64,000 nucleotides of DNA from Strobilurus pachycystidiatus (taxonomy: Eukaryota; Basidiomycota; Agaricomycetes; Agaricales; Physalacriaceae), in contig JAHLMK010000003.1 of assembly GCA_019915135.1 (NCBI GenBank), positions 2,356,001-2,420,000 on the forward strand. Reading direction: 5' to 3'. The notes below the pieces were generated by a model. The model was not told the DNA's origin, did no database searches, and was given only the letters and a program-made list of their open reading frames with translations. The position numbers and the translations under genes were made by a program. Below, piece by piece: positions 33,647 through 45,061 of this stretch. Numbering within the stretch: position 1 is the stretch's first letter; each line of letters begins with the position of its first letter.

Positions 33647-34326
33647 TCTACTTGACTTTGACATTGTGCATTGACTCTGCTTCACGAACCCATTTGTATT
33701 TCTAGCTCGCATTGACCTTACTTTACACCCGCGGACATACATACATAGCATACTTATAATCTAGACAAACGTGTTGACTTACCTGGTACATAGAATACAG
33801 AAGGAATCTTCTTTGCTGGCCAACTTCATCCGAGCGAATTCATTTACCACTCCAAATGAGAAAGTGTGACGCTACCAACTTGCTCTGAACACACCTCATG
33901 ACGAATTTCGAAAGCTCAGCGCTCAACACCGGATGCCATGTACCGTACGACGCGTCTAGCGGCGAACGCAACGGAGTCATACTCCTCAAAGGCTATGGTG
34001 GGACAGCAGATCATCAAATCTGTTGCCTGTTAGTCCTTTTCTGATTCAGGCCCAAGCTTCGAGTTCGTGAAGGGATTTTCAAACACGTGGACCAGGTCTC
34101 CCAGCACGCCAGCACACGCCGAAATCCACGCACAACGTCTATGAATCCTCGCGCAAGGTGTAGATGCGTCAGTCCTGTCAATCGTCGACTCCTCTGTCAA
34201 ATGAAACTTCTTCGAAGCGCTAGTGGTCTCAGATCGGGATTAGACTATCGCCCCGCCCATATATAAAAGTCATCTTGGTGTTCCTTTGCCTTTCGCCCCT
34301 CAGTCTACCTCCATCCTGTCCCCGCT
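33647..34326. other. Intergenic: PL8 promoter
   Basis: 680 bp. ATATATAAAA at about 34257-34266, 60 bp before the PL8 ATG, is a convincing TATA box. A 48-codon ORF at 33898 has no support. Confidence 0.5.
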
Positions 34327-37283
34327 ATGGTCTACGCCACACTACTTTTCCTTTGTGTCCCGTTCCTGCTGTTCAGCGCCGTTTATTCCACCCATCACGG
34401 CATCGCCACCCACAAGACGAGCAAGGCCCACACTATTCGAGATGTCCTCTCCTCCAAGTCTTCTGCTCCGAATAATGGGACCTCTGTATCTTCCCGTCAC
34501 ACAAATCTCGACAATATGCGCGACAGACGCGTGACAGCTATCGTCTCATCTCTCTCTGGCACCAACAATGTCATCGATTCATGGTACGCGAATTTCAGAC
34601 TGCTGCGAATAGTAGACTCAGCACCTAGACAGGCTCTCTACGCTCAAATCTAATGGGCAATGGCCTGACGTCGACTACACTACAGGCTGTGCCGCCCAGC
34701 GTGCCAACTGGCCTGCTCAGGACCACTGGTCGCGTTTGAGTATGTTCGCCTCAACGCCCGAAGCTTCTTTTTCATTGAATCCTCGTTTCGTAGGAACCAT
34801 GGCTGGCGCTTGGCACGGAGGAGTTCCCGGTATAGATCGGTTCGAAAACGACGCCGGCACCCTTTCGGCCATCTTCCTGGGTATGCAGTGGTGGTTCAAC
34901 CACGACTTCACTAACAATCCGGACTGCTTGGACTCTGGTAATACCACGAAATGCCCTTGTAGCGTGGGCGGGACTTCCGATAATCCTGTCATGTTCAACA
35001 CGAACTGGTACAGCAACGTAAGCACTCTGTGTTTCAGATTCAAAGTCAAAGTTGTCTAGTACCCACATATATGCACTAGCTCATTGGCACGCCGTTACTA
35101 GTCAGTCAGACCTGCCTGGTTCTGAACGACGCATTATCCGATACGACTCTGGCGGGCTGCACGCGTATGTCTAGCCGTTCATACGACAAGATTGACAAGT
35201 TCGTGAATGGCGCTGGATACCTCACTGGAGCCAACACCCTCGATGTCGCAAAGATTGGCATTGATCTCGGTCTACTGACTGCTAATGACACTCTCCTGGA
35301 TGACGCATATAGGCGCGTTCACCTGGAGGTCGCGATACGCTCGGACATCAAGGCGGATGGTATCAGACCAGACGGGAGCTTCGGGTACGTTATGCTATCT
35401 CGCTCACGTCTGAAACGAAAACTAACAAAGATCAGACAGCATGCAGGGATTCTATATAACGGAAACTATGGTCAGTCGGCATCTCAATGCTTAACACCTG
35501 TCCTGGCCGCAATTGACTTTGTTTCCAGGGAAGGACTAGTCAGTTTCGCTTTTCTCTATTTGCGACACTCTTCTCATCTTTGTGCACATGTAGTGCTAAC
35601 GACGTTCTGGATCTGGAGACAATAGCTTTGGGGTCGCCATATACAGCTGGTCAAGATGCCAGGACTGCCTTCAACACGCTGTTTGACGGAAATCAGTGGA
35701 TGGTCTACTTCAATACTATCAGCGGAAAACCTTACTGGGATTTCGTATGTGTTCTTGTTTCACATCTAGGTATACGCCCTGACCCCCCCCCCCCTATAGT
35801 CAGTACTTGGGAGATTTATCAGCTTTCCGGTTGCTGATGCCCAGTTCGTTGATCGCCTGTTTCATCGCGTCTCATATTCACCCACGATGTAGAGCTACGA
35901 GCGGACTCAAGATAAATCTATCAGCAATCGCCGACCTGGGTTCTTCGTGGGGCTCAACGGCGCTGCAAACGTTCGCGAGGCTTGGAGATAGGGACGAAGC
36001 AGTGGGCGCCAATGCTGGTAAACTGGAAGGGAATCGCATGTTTTTCGACAATGACTACATGGTGAGCCATGTTATAGACTCATGAGCACGAGATCAACAG
36101 TTCCAGGTCCATCGGTCTGCAAAGGGATTTGTGTCGACCCTCAAAATGTTCTCCACGCGGACTAAAAATACGGAGTGCTCAAACTCCCAGAACGTGAGGC
36201 TGTTATTGTCTTCACTGTCACTTCTGATGCTTGATCCTCCAGCCGTTCGGTTTCCAGCTCTCAGATGGTGTTCTTCATACTTACCAGCGCGGTAACGAAT
36301 ATGAAGATATCTCTGCTGCTTGGGACTGGGAGAAGATCCCAGGTATCACGGTGGATTACGGCGCAACTCCCCTCTCCTGTGATCGTACTGGCTTCACCGG
36401 AACGACATCATTTGTTGGAGGAGTCTCTACCGGGCGTGTTGGAATTGGGGCCATGCAATACGTCAATCCATTCACAAAGACGCTTTTGTGGCAGAAGACC
36501 TGGTTCTTCCTCCCGGATGATATCCAGCACGTCATGATATCCGGTCTCGCGTCTACATCGGGCAAACCGGTTTACAGTGTTTTGGATCAGAAACGCCACG
36601 CAGGTTCTATCACAATTGACTCAGTGGATGATGTCCTGTTCGAAGATATGCAAGCTCCGAAGCGATCGCGCACGTCGACTCTGTGGCATGATAATGTTGG
36701 CTATCTCTTTCCTGCCAACATGTCGGCGACATTGGCGGTCCAGGTAGGCCAGAGGACCGGCGACTGGAAGAAGATTGGCATCTCGAGTCAGCCTCCGGCC
36801 ACGGTTGACTTGTTCACCGCCTGGCTGGAGCATGATCCAGACTCGCTCGCTACGCCTGTCTCCTACACCGCGTTTCCAGGGCTTGACAATGCAACCTTCC
36901 GCTGCAAGAGTCGGGAATTCTCTCTTCGCACCACAATCAACGACTTCCGTGTGTCTGCGGTTTATGATCAAGTTAACAAGATGGCAATGGCTGTGTTCTG
37001 GGATCGCGGCGGTGGCTCTGCTACTTTCGATATATCGAGCTCATCAGAGAGTAATACCACGTCGATGACCGTCACCACGACTGCAAATTGCGCCCTAATT
37101 TACGACCGCAGTCTACAGAAGCTTTACGTCTCCGACCCGTCTCAGCTCGTGGACTCTGTGCGGGTGACGTTGATTTTCGAGACACAAGGGCAAGAGGACG
37201 TCTCTTTGCGGAAGAGTGTTGATATCAGTTTTTCGAGAGATGGGTTGGCGGGGAGTACGCAGGTTATGTCGCTAAATGTGTGA
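34327..37283 (+). CDS. Polysaccharide lyase family 8 (secreted)
   Basis: A secreted lyase cleaving acidic polysaccharides (hyaluronate, chondroitin or xanthan-like substrates) by beta-elimination. Signal peptide MVYATLLFLCVPFLLFSAVYS. Spliced landmarks in order are VIDSWLSTLKSNGQWPDVDY, NDAGTLSAIFLGMQWWFNHDF, NPVMFNTNWYSN and the catalytic segment FGQHAGILYNGNYG (His and Tyr nine residues apart, as in PL8). RMFFDNDYM, DGVLHTYQRGNEYEDISAAWDWEKIPG and TSFVGGVSTGRVGIGAMQY follow. The last large exon starts near 36232 and ends QVMSLNV, stop 37281-37283. The gene has at least eight exons; one intron ends in a pure C-run next to its acceptor (about 35783-35794). Substrate specificity cannot be read from sequence. 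Confidence 0.9.
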
Positions 37284-37672
37284 AATTGTTGACGCGTATA
37301 CTTACCTACTGTATTTCTACTTTGGAGTTGACTCTTCCTCCTCCGAGAAGTGGGGAGTGGTGCGTCTGTGCCCTCTGTCTGCAAATACTTCCAATATGGC
37401 ATGCTTTGAGAAATCTGGTCAGTATCAAGACCGGTGTATCAGGAATTGTGCTTTATGCGCAATCTCAGAGCTGTCAGAGGTCTTGGTCGAATTCACGCTG
37501 TACCGGAAGACCATAACGCGTACAACGTAGGATAAGGATGGAAAGTCGCCAGTGATTGATCGCCATCATTACATGGCTGACCAAGGTACAGTAGTTGCCC
37601 TCCTTCCACCACCGTCAACAGCATTGAAGTGTGGAATTCTAACATTTGTCCACTCGCTGCTTATCTCGTCCA
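37284..37672. other. Intergenic
   Basis: About 390 bp between two plus-strand genes; nothing recognised. Confidence 0.45.
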
Positions 37673-40600
37673 ATGTCCATGGCGGAACGCGAGTCGCCAC
37701 CCCGAACTGAATATCCCGTCGACGCTTCGAACGGCGTTGTCTCTCATGAACAAAGCATAGAGACTCAAATTCCTCTCCAAAGACCTCCCTCCAGCCCAAA
37801 AGGAGAGCGTCAGACTCCGCTGTCCGCTTCCCCAGAATCTGCTAGGCCACCGCCTGTTGTCCACCATCCGCCTGCTCAGCCCGAGCAGACCACAAGACAC
37901 CTCTTTGGACTGAATCAGAGCGGCACGCAGCAAGTCTTCAACGACGACTACGAGGCACGCCTTCCCGAAGATGCATACTGCGAGGAGACCGCCCAAAACG
38001 CGCGGATTTGGCGTGTATACGTTGAAGAAGCAGCTGAGTTCGACAGGATCATGGTCGGACAGTCTCGCGACGGCCTCGATGTAATGCTGGTCTTTGTAAG
38101 TCCCAACGCTTTGACTGCCATCTGCATCGCCGTTCTTATAACCTGCTGCATCAAGGCCGGTCTCTTCTCAGCTGTTGTCACGACTTTCCTCGTTCAAGTC
38201 TCCATGAACCTCCAGGCAGATTTCACGGAGATGTCTGCGTTGCTGCTCTACGATATCGTCCTCCTTCAGCTGACCTCGACTAACGGGTTCGCCGTCCCGA
38301 ACATAACCGTGCCATCCGCCAATCCCTCCGCCAAGTTCGAACCGGCCGCAATTGATATATGGGTTAATGGCCTCTGGGTTGTTAGCCTGACTGCTAGTCT
38401 GGTTGTTGCTCTCGCCGCTGTCCTGGTCAAGCAATGGCTTCACCATTACATGTCCCTTCCATCCGGCACCCCCCGTCTTCGCAGTCAGATCCGTCAGTTT
38501 CGGTACATGGGTCTCGAGCGCTGGCGCGTTCGTGTGATCATCGGGATATTGCCTATCGTGATGCATGCATCACTGACGCTCTTCCTCTCTGGTCTCATTC
38601 TCTTCTACATTCCTCTACGGACGTCTCTAGCATGGACCATTGGCGTGATCACGGTTGTTGTCTGTGTCCTTTACCTCGTCAGCAATGGAATACCCATCTT
38701 CTTTCCCCAGTGCCCATACCAGACTCCCTTGACGAACTTCCTCCATTACGTCTCTCAAGTCCTCAATGTGACATATAGACGCTTACGCTCTATCGTGACG
38801 CGTCCTCGACTATCATCGTCGACACCGAGTATAACAGACTTCTTTCCATCCATCCATCCATCCTCCAATGTACCGCCGAGGACAGTGTTGTTGTCCACCA
38901 CGGAAACACAGACTGTCAAGTCCGCTCATGCCACGCTCATGGTGGATGCGCTAGATTGGCTATTTGGCATGTCATCCAATCCTTCTGTACAGAGTCTCGT
39001 TATCCAGGCAATCAGCGGCCTTCCAGCTTCGGTGAAAGATTACGCCGCCAAGACCTGGGAGGGCTCAGAGGAGCTTCAAACCCAGAGACGCCATTTCCTC
39101 CAGAAGCTTCTTGTATACGACTCTCCCTCATCGAAAGTCAAAGCTGAACCAGGGCAAGAGATGGCCGTTGAACGCTTTTGCCGTTCCTATACTCTTGCTC
39201 CCGGGGCCTCGAACGAATGGTCCCTCTTGTCACAATTTGATACAGAGGCAATTCATGGCCCGTATTATTCCTCCGCTGCATGGCTTGCGTACCGGCCAAT
39301 GCATTTCTGGCATTCGCCTTTGATCAACCAGTTCAACGGCGCAAAACTTCTTGACTTCTTGGTCAATGACCTGAGTACTGTCAAGCTCCATCCGTTGGTC
39401 TGGCGTAGGCTTTTGGAAGTCGTGCTTGAAACCGGTGCAATTACGACAAACAGTCCCCTAATCATCGTCTCATTCGCGAAGCTTCTTGATATGTTACTAG
39501 GGTTTCAGAATCTGGAAACCCTCGAACTTGTGAGGAGTTCATTGCAGACAGCATCGCACATGTGGATGGCCATACCATTGCCCCTCGAACCCCAAATTAC
39601 AGACGCGCTGCTTTCCACACCAATGCTCTCCCCTTTTGACAGTGACGGTTGGATCAACTCTCCATACCATCGCATCCTGATTGCAGCCGGAAAATGGGCC
39701 TTACATCGTATTCAGATGGAAGACTTCAACCCACAATCATCCCATTGTTTCATCTCGCTCTTGGCTCGTATTTTGTTCCACATTTCGGGCAGTCTCTTTG
39801 CACTTCGCAATGCACCTGCTCCTCAATGTCAGCAAACTCTCCTTCATTTCAGAGAACTGGTGATGGACGTTGTGAAGACTCCCATATGTGAGCCGGTCCA
39901 GATCGCCTCTGAGTCTGAAGAGCTTGTACCACACAGCGCAGCTCTTGTACTTCGAAGGGACTGTCTACCTGCCCTCATCTCTGCTTATCAGTCACTGGCC
40001 CGGAACGACACTACTTTCGCTATGCCCTCTTTCGACCGCTTACTCGGGCTTCCCATAGCACAATGTGTGCGCCTGGAGTTTGCGCCATCATTGACAGGCA
40101 AATCACAGTATGACTCTGTCATTCACTACATATTCCCTCTCATGGTTACTGCTCTTGACATGGGTCGAGAAGAGGCTTACCGGATTTTCGTCGACGATGA
40201 CTGGATGACGACTCTCACAGAGTTATGGTTTACGGGATCGCGCTTGCGGATGGCTGAGCCGCCCATAGTCTCATTTGCGAAATTCGTCCTGTCTCGACCA
40301 ACACCAGAGTCACTCGACTTGCTCTACGAGCCTCACCACCTCACATTAGTTTTCGTGATCTTTTGCTCGCGCGTGTCCGAAAATCGGAATCCCACTCCGG
40401 ATCTGCTGGCACTTGCCGAAGGTTGCCCCTCCCAAACATCGTGGCGCGATTGTTGCCAGACCATGAGGGACCTCGTCATCTGGAATCAGAACCATAGCCG
40501 CGATGAGAGCCTTCCATTTCCACTAGATGGGTTCTTCAAGGGGAAGGTCTTACAGTTGGTGGATGGAGACTACGATTTGGATGAATGTTTGCGGAAGCTG

Positions 40601-40681
40601 CTCACGAGAGTGGACATAGGCCGGCTAATTGAAGAGGGATTGTTTTTACTACAAAGTCCTCCACTCTCGTCTACTTCCTGA
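37673..40681 (+). CDS. DUF6535 membrane protein
   Basis: A member of an agaricomycete-specific family of unknown function. ATG at 37673 (MSMAERESPP; a second ATG at 37679 is possible). The N-terminus is Pro/Ser-rich. The DUF6535 domain follows: WRVYVEEAAEFDRIMVGQSRDGLDVMLVF, then AGLFSAVVTTFLVQVSMNLQ, DIWVNGLWVVSLTASLVVALAAVLVKQWLHHYMSLPSGTPR, and two further TM segments. A helical C-terminal part of about 600 residues has no known domain. Although open throughout, 38096-38155 is a 60-nt GTAAGT...AAG intron: removing it restores the family sequence LVFAGLFSAV. The mature protein would be 982 aa, or 1002 aa if the intron is retained. Confidence 0.88.
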   Translation: MSMAERESPPRTEYPVDASNGVVSHEQSIETQIPLQRPPSSPKGERQTPLSASPESARPPPVVHHPPAQPEQTTRHLFGLNQSGTQQVFNDDYEARLPEDAYCEETAQNARIWRVYVEEAAEFDRIMVGQSRDGLDVMLVFVSPNALTAICIAVLITCCIKAGLFSAVVTTFLVQVSMNLQADFTEMSALLLYDIVLLQLTSTNGFAVPNITVPSANPSAKFEPAAIDIWVNGLWVVSLTASLVVALAAVLVKQWLHHYMSLPSGTPRLRSQIRQFRYMGLERWRVRVIIGILPIVMHASLTLFLSGLILFYIPLRTSLAWTIGVITVVVCVLYLVSNGIPIFFPQCPYQTPLTNFLHYVSQVLNVTYRRLRSIVTRPRLSSSTPSITDFFPSIHPSSNVPPRTVLLSTTETQTVKSAHATLMVDALDWLFGMSSNPSVQSLVIQAISGLPASVKDYAAKTWEGSEELQTQRRHFLQKLLVYDSPSSKVKAEPGQEMAVERFCRSYTLAPGASNEWSLLSQFDTEAIHGPYYSSAAWLAYRPMHFWHSPLINQFNGAKLLDFLVNDLSTVKLHPLVWRRLLEVVLETGAITTNSPLIIVSFAKLLDMLLGFQNLETLELVRSSLQTASHMWMAIPLPLEPQITDALLSTPMLSPFDSDGWINSPYHRILIAAGKWALHRIQMEDFNPQSSHCFISLLARILFHISGSLFALRNAPAPQCQQTLLHFRELVMDVVKTPICEPVQIASESEELVPHSAALVLRRDCLPALISAYQSLARNDTTFAMPSFDRLLGLPIAQCVRLEFAPSLTGKSQYDSVIHYIFPLMVTALDMGREEAYRIFVDDDWMTTLTELWFTGSRLRMAEPPIVSFAKFVLSRPTPESLDLLYEPHHLTLVFVIFCSRVSENRNPTPDLLALAEGCPSQTSWRDCCQTMRDLVIWNQNHSRDESLPFPLDGFFKGKVLQLVDGDYDLDECLRKLLTRVDIGRLIEEGLFLLQSPPLSSTS
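38096..38155 (+). other. Stop-free in-frame 60-nt intron in the DUF6535 gene
   Basis: Starts GTAAGTCCC and ends ATCAAG; 60 nt, phase 0, no stop codon. If retained it adds 20 residues, mostly hydrophobic (LTAICIAVLITCC). The exon junction LVF/AGLFSAV matches the family pattern I know for this domain. Confidence 0.75.
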
Positions 40682-41422
40682 TAACGTGAACGTACGTACT
40701 TCTCGACACGAGTCGCCCACACTGTTATCTGTTATCTGAACCACTACTGTTGGTTTGTGACTTCACCTGTCATTATGATTGAGTCTCCTCTTGCCTCGAG
40801 TCACTCTTGTACATAGGGCGGCTGAGAGATATGACCAAGCTTGTGAGGTCGTTGAAAAAGTCGCGCAAAGGTAGAGTCAAGCGTTGTCATTCAAGATGTA
40901 CGTTAACATACTTAGTCAAGAGTGAGCCGAAAGATAGGTAGCTAGTGAGAAGAGTCAGTAAAGAACACATAGAGACGACAGGTAGAGACAAAAAAGAAGA
41001 ATCAGAACAGTCATTCATGTCAGTGAGCCAAACAAGTAAACTTGAAGGCGCAATTCGACTAAGAGGTGCCAATGGGTTGAGAATCAACACTCGTCATGTG
41101 TGGAAGGAAGAAGGGATGGAAGAAGAGATAGAGTGCGGAGCATTGGACTCACCAGAAGGCAGTTAGCGTCGCCGACGCTGTGGTGAGAGAAGCAAAAACA
41201 TCGCGGCCTATATAGCAAAATTAGGCCTCCACGTGGCACAGCGTGGGTAACTGTACAGCTGCTCGATTTGGTAGCACTTTCTCACCCTCTGATTTTCTCT
41301 GTATTCGTTAGGTGCGCTTCGGTCCCGACCTGACGTCGACAGCAAGGTATATATCCTCGACAAATCGCTGCCGGCCCTCTGTACTGATTCATCTTGCCCA
41401 AGACTTATCGCCCACCACCAAA
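40682..41422. other. Intergenic: RPS3 promoter
   Basis: 740 bp with no gene recognised. TATA-like runs occur at about 41208 and 41346 upstream of RPS3. Confidence 0.45.
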
Positions 41423-42372
41423 ATGGCCTCTTCTATCAGCAAAAAGAGAAAGTTCGTGGCTGACGGTGTATTCCGCGCCGAACTCAACGAGTTCTTCACC
41501 CGCGAGCTCGCAGAGGAGGGCTACTCTGGCTGTGATGTCCGTGTCACCCACGCCCGCACCGAAGTACGTCTCTTGCCGTCGGGAATGCTGAACGTCGTTG
41601 AATGGATATCGCTAGATCATCATCCGTGCTACCCACACTCAGGAAGTTTTGGGAGAGAAGGGTCGCCGCATCCGCGAGCTCACTGCCCTCGTCCAGAAGC
41701 GTTTCAAGTTCCCCGAAAACTCGCTCGAGCTCTACGCCGAGAAGGTCCAGTACCGTGGTCTTTCTGCCATCGCTCAGTGCGAGAGTTTGAGGTACAAGCT
41801 CCTCGGTGGTCTTGCTGTTCGTCGGTGAGTTCTCTGCTCGGCCCATCCCCGTCAAAATCTCAATCACCGTCAAGTGCTTGCTATGGTGTCCTCCGCTTCG
41901 TCATGGAGTCTGGCGCCAAGGGTTGTGAAGTTGTCGTCTCTGGCAAGCTCCGCGCCGCTCGTGCCAAATCCATGAAGTTCACCGACGGCTTCATGATCCA
42001 CTCCGGTCAGCCCGCCGTCGACTTTGTTGACTTTGCCGTCCGCCACGTCCTGTTAAGACAGGGTGTGCTCGGAATCAAGGTCAAGATGTACGTCTTTTCA
42101 AGCGCGCTTCAAGTTTTCAATCAATTAACATCGTTGTTAGCATGAAGGGCTGGGACCCCGAAGGTCTCGTCGGACCCAAGAAGCCTCTGCCCGACTCTGT
42201 CCAAATCTTGGAGCCCCCCGTTGACAAAATCATCTCTGAGCCTCAGTCAGAGCAGCGTGAGCCTGTCTCCATCCCCGCGGCCGCACCCCCTGCAGAGGAG
42301 TCGTACCCTGCTCAGGATGCTTCCTACCCTGCTGCTGAGGGCGGCTACAGTGGCGAGCAGGCTGGATTCTAG
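41423..42372 (+). CDS. RPS3: 40S ribosomal protein S3 (uS3)
   Basis: A small-subunit ribosomal protein at the mRNA entry site. There are four exons: 41423-41563, 41643-41824, 41875-42087 and 42141-42372, totalling 768 nt for 255 aa. The N-terminus is [20 protein letters not shown]. The KH domain has [61 protein letters not shown] and [16 protein letters not shown] follow. The C-terminal tail is longer than in mammals and Pro/Ala/Tyr-rich ([18 protein letters not shown]). Confidence 0.97.
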
Positions 42373-42765
42373 TTTTTATCTTACCTGTGACCATTACATT
42401 ATCGGAACACGTACTGCTGTGCTCTCTGTTGTATTTCTGTGAAACCCCCAATGGCCTACGCGCACCAAATCTTGTCGCGTTCCTTTACAGTCGATAGTAA
42501 TCACCCAAGAACACAACCCGGACGCAGCGCGCACTTGTCAGTATTCTAAATATCTCCGACAGATGAAAGAAGGAAATCCGTGCATAAAGAGAATGAGAGG
42601 TTTACTGAATGTTCATAACGAATTTGTTGCAGGCTGAGTCGTCACTTTCCGACGGGTGAACCCGACCATTGCGATCCGGCAGGACGGAATGTGGATTCTC
42701 CGGGGCATCATTACCTTAAATGATCAATCCGGGGAAGACTTGGACATTTCCTTTCTCTCGCCAAC
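42373..42765. other. Intergenic
   Basis: About 390 bp between RPS3 and the thiolase gene, in the same orientation. No gene seen. Confidence 0.45.
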
Positions 42766-44347
42766 ATGCTCTCTCCTCTACGCATCGCGAAACGTGCCGC
42801 TAGTACTTCTGCACCCCGCGGCCTCTCCGCCATCCTCCAAAAGAACCCCGATGATGTCGTCATAACCTTCGCCAAACGCACTGCGATGGGTCGCGCCAAG
42901 AAGGGCCAACTGGCGGGTGCCACCATTGACGAAGTGTTCTACGGTCTTCTCAGAGCTTCACTCACGGAGACCAACCTGGATCCAGCCAAGATTGACGATA
43001 TCTGTGTTGGTACGTTTTGATGTATGTGCTATTGTCTACATGATGTCCTAACGCGTCGGTGCAGGTGTCTGCCATCCCCCCTCTCCTCTCTATCTCTCTC
43101 GGTCAGCGGCGCTGGCTGCGGGTATTCCAAATCATGTCCCGATATCTACCGTTAACCGACTATGCTCGTCCGGTCTCATGGCTATACGGAACATGGCACA
43201 TGCCATCAAGTCTGGCGAGGTCACATTGGGCCTCGCTGTGGGTATGGAGAGCATGAGTACAGAGTGCGTATTATTGTGTCTGTAAGAAGGTCGACTCATG
43301 GTATTCTTAGTCCCCGGCCTGACCCTAAAATCTCACCCGTTGTGGCGGAATCTGCTGAACCCCAGGACTGCATCAAGGTATACCTGGTATAATCGCGCCC
43401 CCACTCATTAAATACTCACACTTGACGTAGCCCATGGGGTGGACATCGGAAATGGTCGCTGAAACTTACAAAGTGTCGCGTCAGAAGCAGGATGAGTATG
43501 CGCTCATTTCGCATTCCCGTGCTATTAGGGTATGAACGCATCATTATTGACCGGCTCACGAGTTGACCAAATGACCTATAGGCATTCAAAGACTGGACCT
43601 TCAAGGATGAGATTATTCCCATCACTATTGGCGGCAAGACCATCGAGCAGGATGATACTATCCGTCTGACTACCACTGCCGAGTCGTTGGCTGGACTCAA
43701 ACCCGTCTTCCCGAACTGGGGCAAGGAACCTTCGACGACGGCTGGAAACGCGAGTGGAGTGGGTGATGGCGCTGCTCTGTGCATCATGACAACGCGCGCA
43801 AACGCGGAGAAGGAGGGTATGAGCATAGTCGGCAAGTGGGTTGGGACCTCAGTGGTTGGCGTCGAGCCCAAGTATATGGGTATCGGTCCTATCTTTGCTA
43901 TTCCCAAGCTTCTGGAACAGACTGGGTTGTCTAAGGAGGATGTTGATGTGTTCGAGGTAATGTCCTTACACGCCCTTCGAAGGTGGCAAACGCTGACTGT
44001 TTTCCAGATCAACGAGGCCTTTGCGTCCCAGTTCGCGTACTGTGTCGAGGAACTTGGCGTCTCAATGGACAAGATTAACCCCAAGTATGCTCTGCGCCAT
44101 GCATTCTGTGTCGATTGTCTGACGTTTCTCTAGCGGTGGAGCAATCGCCGTCTCGCATCCTTTGGGAATGAGTACGTCTCGAAGTCATTATGCATGATCT
44201 TCTCTGACCGTTATAACAGCTGGTGTCCGCCAAGTTGTTACTGGCCTCGAAGAGCTGAGGCGCACGAACAAGCAAGTATTGATGACCAGCATGTGTATCG
44301 GATCTGGAATGGGAGCGGCCGGGCTGTTCGTCAACGAGAGGAATTGA
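42766..44347 (+). CDS. 3-ketoacyl-CoA thiolase (acetyl-CoA C-acyltransferase)
   Basis: The last step of fatty-acid beta-oxidation. After splicing it reads NPDDVVITFAKRTAMGRAKKG, then DDICVGVCHPPSPLYLSRSAALAAG and the nucleophile region STVNRLCSSGLMAIR. AVGMESMSTDPRPDPK, TAGNASGVGDGAA, INEAFASQFAYCVEELG and GGAIAVSHPLGMTGVRQVV (catalytic His) follow, then TSMCIGSGMGAAGLFVNERN (second Cys). Stop 44345-44347. At least eight exons. The body matches peroxisomal ACAA1/Pot1-type thiolases, but I find no clear PTS2 motif at the N-terminus. MLSPLRIAKRAASTSAPRG looks more like a mitochondrial presequence. Confidence 0.92.
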
Positions 44348-44560
44348 TTTAGCATGATTTATGGAGCACTGTACACGAAGATGACTTCTTCCCTTGATTG
44401 GCGGGAAACGGCGAGCTAATTCGACATGATCTGTGAGGGCGAAATGATAGTTGAAGCGTCTTGATTCGCGTTCATATCTTGAGGCTCAGATAATAGTTGC
44501 TGTTCGTCCAAGAGATTCTCGTTCACTGTTATACACGGAGGCACTGCGTGATGCGGTTGT

Positions 44561-44985
44561 CTATTGGAAGTATTCCCATTGGCCACGTTCAGGCTTCTCC
44601 TCTAATGGCTCCCAACTATGAGTTGGTTAGCTCTGGGGAGGATACTGTAGTAAATAATCACGTACGCTTTCCACTCAACCATCTTCGACGCGAGACTGAG
44701 CTCGTCCGAAGCAATAAGCAACGACTCTTCGATGTGCCCTTCGTCCAGCTGCTTCTCTGCGGTCTCAACGTCTCCCTTCGCCGCTTGGATGATGCTTAGT
44801 TTGCGCAGCGTCAGGGCTTCGACGCCCTGGCGGTAGATGGAGGTGGCGGGTATGTCGCCGAGGGCGGCGAGGGTGGCCTCGTAGGTCTTTGTCAACTCTG
44901 GCAGAGGGTCTGGATGGACTTTGAGCCCAGTCAAGCCCGTTGTCTTTTTGAGGGCGGAGAACAGAGGACGAGTGCAGCGGAACAT
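44561..44985 (-). CDS. NDUFA5: NADH dehydrogenase (complex I) subunit NDUFA5/B13
   Basis: An accessory subunit of respiratory complex I in the mitochondrial matrix arm. Two exons (44985-44666 and 44615-44561) give 124 aa. N-terminus MFRCTRPLFSALKKTTGLTGL, then VHPDPLPELTKTYEATLAAL, SIYRQGVEALTLRKLSII and IEESLLIASDELSLASKMVEWKAWEPLEEKPE, ending GQWEYFQ. The start codon lies only 76 bp from that of the divergent mitochondrial ribosomal protein gene. Confidence 0.95.
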
Positions 44986-45061
44986 GGTGGCTGGAGGAAG
45001 AGAGCGGCGCTAGCCGGTTGCCCAATTGGGGAAACGCTCCTTACCCAGACACTTTTTGGTC
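44986..45061. promoter_or_regulatory. Compact bidirectional promoter, NDUFA5 / bL32m
   Basis: Only 76 bp separate the two divergent ATGs, so both genes of mitochondrial function probably share control elements. No TATA box is visible. Confidence 0.55.

Noticed and set aside
33898..34044. Short ORF MTNFESSALNTGCHVPYDAS...
   Set aside because: 48 codons, no splice continuation of normal intron size, no family resemblance; lies in the PL8 upstream region.
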